Shown here piece by piece: positions 6,330-9,984 of a DNA stretch of 9,984 nucleotides. Positions within the stretch are counted from its first letter, which is position 1, and each line of letters starts with the position of its first letter. This DNA comes from Candidatus Bathyarchaeota archaeon (GTDB lineage: Archaea; Thermoproteota; Bathyarchaeia; Bathyarchaeales; DTEX01). Made by a program: the position numbers and the translations under genes. Where the stretch lies: assembly GCA_018397055.1 (NCBI GenBank), contig JAGTQS010000058.1:1-9984 (forward strand). Direction: 5' to 3'. The notes under the pieces are model-generated. The model was not told the DNA's origin and ran no database searches. It worked only from the letters and a program-made list of their open reading frames with translations.

Positions 6330-6450
6330 GTCTCAAAGTGAAGTCAAATAAAACCTGGTATACGAAAGAGATTAGTATGTTTTTTGTTTAGACTATCTAG
6401 AGTAAGTCTTTAGGTAAAAAATAATAAAGTGATGCATGATATCTTAAAAC

Positions 6451-6960
6451 ATGCCTTTGACGCCCTTCCACATCGGTCCAGGGTTATTCATTCCTTTGCT
6501 GCTTTTTAACATCATAGATTTACCAACGTTCTTAATAGCCAGCGTCGTCTTGGACATTGAACCCTTCATCGTTCTGTCACTGAATCTCAATTATCCGATT
6601 CACGGCTTCTTCCACACCTTTTTAAGAGGCTCAATCGTGGCCTTACTCCTAGCTTTCTTTATGGTTAAGGCGCGGAAAATGTTTTCACCTTTTATGTCAA
6701 TTTTTAAGCTTTATCAAAAATGGTTAAACAAAACCATATTTTCTGCATCTTTTTCTGGCATATATCTTCACCTTTTTTTAGATGCCCAGATGCATAGAGA
6801 CATGCAACCATTCTTTCCATTGGCAACAAATCAGTTTCTTAACGAGAGTCCGCTTGCAGGGTTGATGCCGGAAATTTTCTGCGTGTGGTGCTTCATTGGA
6901 GCTGTGCTGTTTTATTTTATCAGACTTTTTGTAGCTGTTAGGAAGCCAAAAACCCCATAG
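6451..6960 (+). CDS. Multi-pass membrane protein, YdjM/DUF457-like putative metal-dependent hydrolase
   Basis: A 169-residue integral membrane protein starting MPLTPFHIGPGL. Hydrophobic segments lie at about 8-30, 56-72, 96-110 and 139-162. Conserved-looking polar residues sit at membrane edges: His7, Asp35, Glu37, His51 and His55 (PIHGFFHTF), His107 and Asp111 (LHLFLDAQMHRD), and His115. This His/Asp arrangement and the TPFH start resemble the archaeal group annotated as membrane-bound metal-dependent hydrolases related to YdjM; the substrate of that group is not known to me. The ATG has only a weak GTGAT 17 bases upstream, but AT-rich AAAAAATAATAAA (6417-6429) lies at the distance expected for a leaderless archaeal transcript. 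It is divergent from thrC and 113 bases before the second thrC-like gene, with no obvious pathway link. Confidence 0.7.
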   Translation: MPLTPFHIGPGLFIPLLLFNIIDLPTFLIASVVLDIEPFIVLSLNLNYPIHGFFHTFLRGSIVALLLAFFMVKARKMFSPFMSIFKLYQKWLNKTIFSASFSGIYLHLFLDAQMHRDMQPFFPLATNQFLNESPLAGLMPEIFCVWCFIGAVLFYFIRLFVAVRKPKTP

Positions 6961-6998
6961 GTGAAGTTCGAAAAAGTCTTCGGTTTAAAAGTGCTAAA

Positions 6999-7027
6999 CT
7001 CAGAATTTTCGAAGGCTGAAGTCTGAG
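6999..7027. promoter_or_regulatory. Inverted repeat CTCAGAATT / AAGTCTGAG, candidate operator of the HTH-fusion gene
   Basis: The arms at 6999-7007 and 7019-7027 are inverted copies at 8 of 9 positions, and the outer six (CTCAGA/TCTGAG) are exact. Arm starts are 20 bases apart, about two helical turns, so both half-sites would face one side of the DNA. The right arm touches the TATA-like box of the downstream gene, which encodes a winged-helix domain; autoregulation is the natural inference. Confidence 0.4.
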
Positions 7028-7040
7028 AAATATATGTATA
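7028..7040 (+). promoter_or_regulatory. TATA-like box of the threonine-synthase/HTH fusion gene
   Basis: AAATATATGTATA at 7028-7040 resembles an archaeal BRE/TATA unit and would start transcription near 7060, just before the ribosome-binding site GAGGA (7063-7067). It directly follows the inverted repeat at 6999-7027. Confidence 0.5.
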
Positions 7041-7073
7041 AGGCTGCAATGAAAAATAATATGAGGAACAATA

Positions 7074-8468
7074 TTGAGCGCCCTTCGTTGCGTCAACTGT
7101 GGAAACACTGCTGAACCATATCCGCCCAAAAGCAGATGCCCAAAATGCGGTGGACTATATGAATATAAAGTTAACCTTGACAATCTAAAATCCACGGAAT
7201 TTAGTGGAAATTTCACCTTCTGGCGCTATCGAAATCTTCTTCCAGAAACAAAAAACGTGGCAACAATGCATGAAGGCGGAACCCCCCTCTATAAGGCTAA
7301 ACGCCTTGCCAATCAAATGAATTTAGCTGAACTGTACCTGAAGGACGAGACTCGTAATCCTACGAACTCTTTCAGAGACCGTGGTGCAGCGCTAGTTGTT
7401 TCAAATGTTCTTGACCTCGGATATGCAACGGTCACGTGTGGAAGCAACGGAAACATGGGCGCTTCGCTAGCTGCCTATTGCGCTAAATACGGAATCAGTT
7501 GCCACCTCATAATTCCGAGAATTGTTGACATGGGTAAACTCGCCCAGATCTTAGTTTACGACGCTGCGATTGAAGAACACGGAGAAACAGTTGACGAGTC
7601 CATTACGCGCGCTGAAAAACTAGCTCAAGAAACAGGTTGGTACCAAGCCACTCCAGAGTTGAACCCTCTTGTAATAGAAGCCCAAAAAACAATCGCCTTC
7701 GAAATAGCTGAACAGTACGGAGTTCCAAACTGGCTCATAGTTTCCATGGGAAGCGGCGGAACCCTTTATTCAGTCTGGAAAGGATTCGTGGAGCTCGAAA
7801 AGATTGGGAAAATTAACAGTTTACCTCGGATTGTAGGCGTCCAAGCTGAAGGATGTTCGCCTATTGTTAATGAATTTCATGGTGTTAAAAAAGAAAACAT
7901 AAAGCCCATGACGCACGCGATCGGAATCTTGTTTGCAGAGCCTGTTCACAAAAACTTAGCTATTAGAGCCCTAAAAGAATCGAGAGGTCTCGCGGTTTCA
8001 ATTTCTGACCAAGAAATTTTCATAGCTGAACAACAGGTTGCTAAGCTCGAAGGATTATTCGCTGAACCAGCAAGTTCAGGTGCAATCGCAGCATTAAAAA
8101 GGCTAAGAGCTAAGGGAGACATTGGAAAAGACGAGTCTGTTGTCTGCCTAATCACCGGAAGCGGATTAAAAGCAACGGACGTCCTTCAAGCACTTTCTAA
8201 GAAACGTAAGTCAGCAATCGTAGGCGCCGAGTTCAGCACAAAAGAAAAACTGTTGCGTGGCCTAGAAGCGCGGGAAGGGTACGGTTACGAGCTATGGAAA
8301 GCACTTGGTAAAACAATGACAAGGCCAGCAGTGTATCAACACCTAAACGAGATGTGCAGTAAGGGACTCTTATCTTCCCACATGAAGAAGGGGAAAAAAT
8401 ATTTTACGATTACTGAAAGAGGAAAAAGGATTCTTAAGGCAATTGACGAAGTCAAGATTCTACTTTAA
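7074..8468 (+). CDS. Threonine-synthase-like protein with Arg in place of the PLP lysine, fused to a winged-helix DNA-binding domain
   Basis: The 464 residues start at TTG 7074, with GAGGA 6 bases upstream. Residues 1-370 follow threonine synthase in order: zinc ribbon (Cys6, 9, 22, 25), NPTNSFRDRG (95-104), TCGSNGNMGASLAAY (121-135), a glycine-rich phosphate loop SMGSGGT (224-230) and TGSGLKA (361-367). The Schiff-base lysine position is Arg101 (codon AGA 7374-7376), and the usual GLKD ends in Ala. Normal threonine synthase chemistry is therefore unlikely, though a PLP or substrate pocket may remain. Residues 388-464 form a PadR/ArsR-like winged helix: KEKLLRGLEAREGYGYELWK, RPAVYQHLNEMCSKGLL, then a wing KKGKKYFTITERGKRIL. 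The inferred role is a ligand-sensing transcription factor for threonine metabolism. The alternative is a different PLP-fold enzyme with fused HTH. It ends 16 bases from the convergent amidohydrolase. Confidence 0.85.
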   Translation: MSALRCVNCGNTAEPYPPKSRCPKCGGLYEYKVNLDNLKSTEFSGNFTFWRYRNLLPETKNVATMHEGGTPLYKAKRLANQMNLAELYLKDETRNPTNSFRDRGAALVVSNVLDLGYATVTCGSNGNMGASLAAYCAKYGISCHLIIPRIVDMGKLAQILVYDAAIEEHGETVDESITRAEKLAQETGWYQATPELNPLVIEAQKTIAFEIAEQYGVPNWLIVSMGSGGTLYSVWKGFVELEKIGKINSLPRIVGVQAEGCSPIVNEFHGVKKENIKPMTHAIGILFAEPVHKNLAIRALKESRGLAVSISDQEIFIAEQQVAKLEGLFAEPASSGAIAALKRLRAKGDIGKDESVVCLITGSGLKATDVLQALSKKRKSAIVGAEFSTKEKLLRGLEAREGYGYELWKALGKTMTRPAVYQHLNEMCSKGLLSSHMKKGKKYFTITERGKRILKAIDEVKILL

Positions 8469-8484
8469 TGATAAGGAAACGGAT

Positions 8485-9759
8485 CTAGCGTTTTATTTTA
8501 TAAAGGGTTTTTGGATTTTGGTATAGTAGGTCCACAGCTAGTTCTTCAGCAAGCTCGTTAGTTAAGTATCCGTCTTCCACCATTTCTGCTAGCACCTTTG
8601 CCACTTGCAGTCTCACCATACATGATTTTGCGTAGCTCCACTCAACAACATAGGCGTCGCTGAAAAACGCGTTTGACTTGTTTTTAGGAAGCATTTGAAG
8701 CCTTTCAAGCAGAAACTGCTTTATGTAAGCTGGGTAAAATGAGTACCACCAGTATCCCGAAACGTGAACGTTTGGATAGTTTTTCGAGACAACTGCAAGT
8801 TGATGCGACAATAATGGAGTTGACGTGATGACATCGAACTTTAAATCATTGAATTCATCAAAAAGCGGGCACAACGATGAAACCGTGTAGCTTTCGAAAC
8901 CAGTAATAGCATAGTCGGGTGGAGCAGCTCCAGCGACAGGCCTTTTCGCACCTAACATCACCTGAAAAACGAAACCAAATTCTGTGGACATTTTTAAGGC
9001 CAAACGAAAAGCGTACGAGGTAAGCGTCTGTCCATCCTTTGAAGATAATTTGCCACTTGTTAAAAGATTTTTTAATGCTCTATCAGCCTCATTTTCAGTT
9101 GGGTTTGTAAATGCTGCCTCTGGTTGAAAACTTACGGTTGCTGCAACACAACTTGAGAACCTTCTAAAAAGAAACGCTAGAGAATTCTCAAAATCATTGA
9201 TTGTCTTCACAGAAGAATTAGTTGTTTTTTCAAGGTTTTCCAAACTAGTTTTGTTAATGTTACTGATTAGCGGGTCAAGCCTAAGCGCTCCTAAAAAGAA
9301 TTCGGGGTCATACTTAACTTCCGCGTCCTCCTGCCTAAGGGTTAAAAAGGTCTTTTCAACCTTCGCTTTTTTATTTAAAATCAACTTGTACCTATCAATA
9401 GTCTTTGAACCTTCATAAATTGCATTTAGAAGGTCGTTCAGATTTGATTTGTCAATTCCGTCATATCCGAAGTTGTATAATTCTTTCAGCATCTTGGTGA
9501 AATACCAGTATGTTGAGGTGTTTTTGATCAAAGGCAAGTATGGTAAAATGTTCTCAGATGCTTCCTCAACTGGCAGTTCAGGAGAAACAAGTTCAAGAGG
9601 CATACCAGATGACCTAAGTTCAGTTACTAAATAGTGGTAGAACAGAATGTCTCTTGGGCTTTTTGCGTGAGGATGAGAAGCCTCTATATGAGAATGAATG
9701 TCAATCATCGGAACAGTATCAACGAACTCCTTCAATTTCAAGAAATTTTTATTAACCAT
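8485..9759 (-). CDS. Amidohydrolase-fold protein related to uronate isomerase (UxaC-like)
   Basis: The 424 residues lack a signal peptide. The metal-binding pair HxH is at VPMIDIHSHIE (His22 and His24). NVHVSGYWWYSFYP, about residues 330-343, resembles the Trp-Trp segment of uronate isomerases. FFSDAYVVEWSYAKSCMVRL, near 366-385, supplies the probable strand-8 Asp (Asp368) and downstream Arg. QVMLGAKR stands where I recall Q-x-H-x-G-A in uronate isomerases, so one His may be missing. The protein is also shorter than the usual roughly 465 residues. Substrate is uncertain: uronate isomerisation or hydrolysis of another small acid. ATG 9757-9759 has a weak AGG-containing site (complement of 9770-9778), and ATATAATTAATTAT (complement of about 9805-9818) as TATA-like box. 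It is convergent with the thrC-like fusion gene. Confidence 0.72.
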   Translation of the reverse strand: MVNKNFLKLKEFVDTVPMIDIHSHIEASHPHAKSPRDILFYHYLVTELRSSGMPLELVSPELPVEEASENILPYLPLIKNTSTYWYFTKMLKELYNFGYDGIDKSNLNDLLNAIYEGSKTIDRYKLILNKKAKVEKTFLTLRQEDAEVKYDPEFFLGALRLDPLISNINKTSLENLEKTTNSSVKTINDFENSLAFLFRRFSSCVAATVSFQPEAAFTNPTENEADRALKNLLTSGKLSSKDGQTLTSYAFRLALKMSTEFGFVFQVMLGAKRPVAGAAPPDYAITGFESYTVSSLCPLFDEFNDLKFDVITSTPLLSHQLAVVSKNYPNVHVSGYWWYSFYPAYIKQFLLERLQMLPKNKSNAFFSDAYVVEWSYAKSCMVRLQVAKVLAEMVEDGYLTNELAEELAVDLLYQNPKTLYKIKR

Positions 9760-9804
9760 TTTCTATGCGCCTTTTCCTAGTCTAATCCTTATTTGTTAAC
9801 ACAA

Positions 9805-9818
9805 TAATTAATTATATC
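9805..9818 (-). promoter_or_regulatory. TATA-like box of the amidohydrolase gene
   Basis: On the minus strand this reads ATATAATTAATTAT. It would start transcription near 9787, about 28 bases before ATG 9759. The intergenic region 9760-9864 holds no gene. Confidence 0.4.
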
Positions 9819-9883
9819 CTTAGTTTTTCTTATAGAAATTGTTTTGGATCTTTTTCCCGAACTCTATTATCCCAAGACATATG

Positions 9884-9916
9884 GCACACTCTTAAATTTA
9901 GAGTGTGAGAGTGTGC
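9884..9916 (+). repeat. Overlapping hairpins and tandem AGAGTGTG repeat before the IS copy B transposase
   Basis: CACACTCT (9885-9892) pairs exactly with AGAGTGTG at 9900-9907 across a 7-base loop. GCACACTCT (9884-9892) pairs exactly with AGAGTGTGC at 9908-9916 across a 15-base loop. The two right arms are a tandem 8-mer repeat, so the stems exclude each other. The second stem ends 4 bases before ATG 9921. Confidence 0.6.
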
Positions 9917-9920
9917 TTGT

Positions 9921-9984
9921 ATGAAGAAGCCTAGAGACATTGGGAAGCTGAAACGTTGGTGCATGAGAAGAAGAGGAGAGGGGG
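9921..9984 (+). CDS. N-terminus of a probable transposase of IS copy B (3' part outside window)
   Basis: ATG 9921 opens a frame to the window edge, 21 codons reading MKKPRDIGKLKRW then CMRRRGEG. A basic, helical N-terminus of this kind is common just before the helix-turn-helix of IS481-like transposases, but 21 residues do not prove it. The stronger support is position: it begins 33 bases inside a sequence inverted relative to the end of the transposase gene at 1-78. If the two are the same IS, this is the start of the protein whose tail is at the left window edge. No clear ribosome-binding site is visible; the hairpin ends 4 bases upstream. Confidence 0.5.
   Translation, partial: MKKPRDIGKLKRWCMRRRGEG

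Larger units (their letters stand above)
9865..9984 (+). mobile_element. Left end of IS copy B, continuing beyond the window
   Basis: It starts with TATTATCCCAAG then ACATATGGCACA (9865-9888), the inverted complement (21 of 24) of the right IS end at 57-80. A palindrome and a transposase-like N-terminus on the plus strand follow. Copies A and B have the same orientation, so they bracket the intervening 9.8 kb as direct repeats. The outer boundary at 9865 is estimated. Confidence 0.62.

Noticed and set aside
6261..6450. Possible riboswitch or small RNA gene between thrC and the membrane protein gene
   Set aside because: The region is AT-rich with only short inverted repeats; no conserved riboswitch core or stable long stem was seen, and the simple repeats look more like protein-binding sites.
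8469..8500. Bidirectional terminator between the convergent fusion gene and amidohydrolase
   Set aside because: The 16-bp gap has no stem. The T-rich TTTTATTTTATA lies inside the amidohydrolase end; it could stop plus-strand transcription, but this is not distinguishable from AT-rich coding sequence.
1..9984. CRISPR array, tRNA or rRNA gene
   Set aside because: No regularly spaced direct repeats and no tRNA-like T-loop and acceptor pattern or rRNA sequence were noticed on either strand.

Overview
The window looks archaeal, most like an uncultivated mesophilic lineage of the Bathyarchaeia type; that placement is inference from memory of protein families. The signs are GGAG and GGTGA ribosome-binding sites with frequent TTG starts, AT-rich TATA-like boxes 25-45 bases before genes, a free-standing ACT protein beside a short homoserine dehydrogenase, and a membrane protein of the 'TPFHIGP' type. 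All seven intact chromosomal genes end in TAA or TAG.

Layout. Bases 1-80 are the right end of an insertion sequence (copy A): the last 25 codons of an integrase-like transposase plus its terminal repeat. At 185-719 lies a small membrane-anchored protein of unknown function, split by a frame change at a CTT-TGA site. A complete IS481-like element (715-1672, 28-bp inverted ends, 5-bp ATGGG target duplication) is inserted in that gene's last codons; its transposase carries one in-frame TGA. Next come ilvD (1724-3394), an ACT-domain protein (3436-3906) and hom (3920-4930), co-directional and closely spaced. thrC (4927-6195, minus strand) meets hom tail to tail with a 4-bp overlap. A 255-bp divergent intergenic region with CGTAAA repeats separates thrC from a small multi-pass membrane protein (6451-6960). 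A second threonine-synthase-like gene (7074-8468) follows, then a convergent uronate-isomerase-like amidohydrolase (8485-9759, minus strand). Bases from about 9865 to the end are the left end of an insertion sequence (copy B) whose terminal repeat is the inverted complement of copy A's end. The 9.8-kb block is therefore bracketed by two same-orientation ends of one IS family.

Function. IlvD, Hom and ThrC belong to the aspartate-derived and branched-chain pathways: homoserine to threonine, and the dehydration that precedes isoleucine and valine. The ACT protein is a plausible amino-acid sensor for Hom. Homoserine kinase (thrB) is not present. The most unusual gene is the second threonine synthase homologue. 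Its Schiff-base lysine position reads arginine (NPTNSFRDRG instead of NPTGSFKDRG), and it carries a C-terminal PadR-like winged-helix domain. It may be a catalytically dead ligand sensor turned transcription factor, next to the pathway it resembles. A 9-bp-arm inverted repeat abuts its own TATA-like box, and a CGTAAA cluster lies in the leader of the genuine thrC; both are candidate operators.
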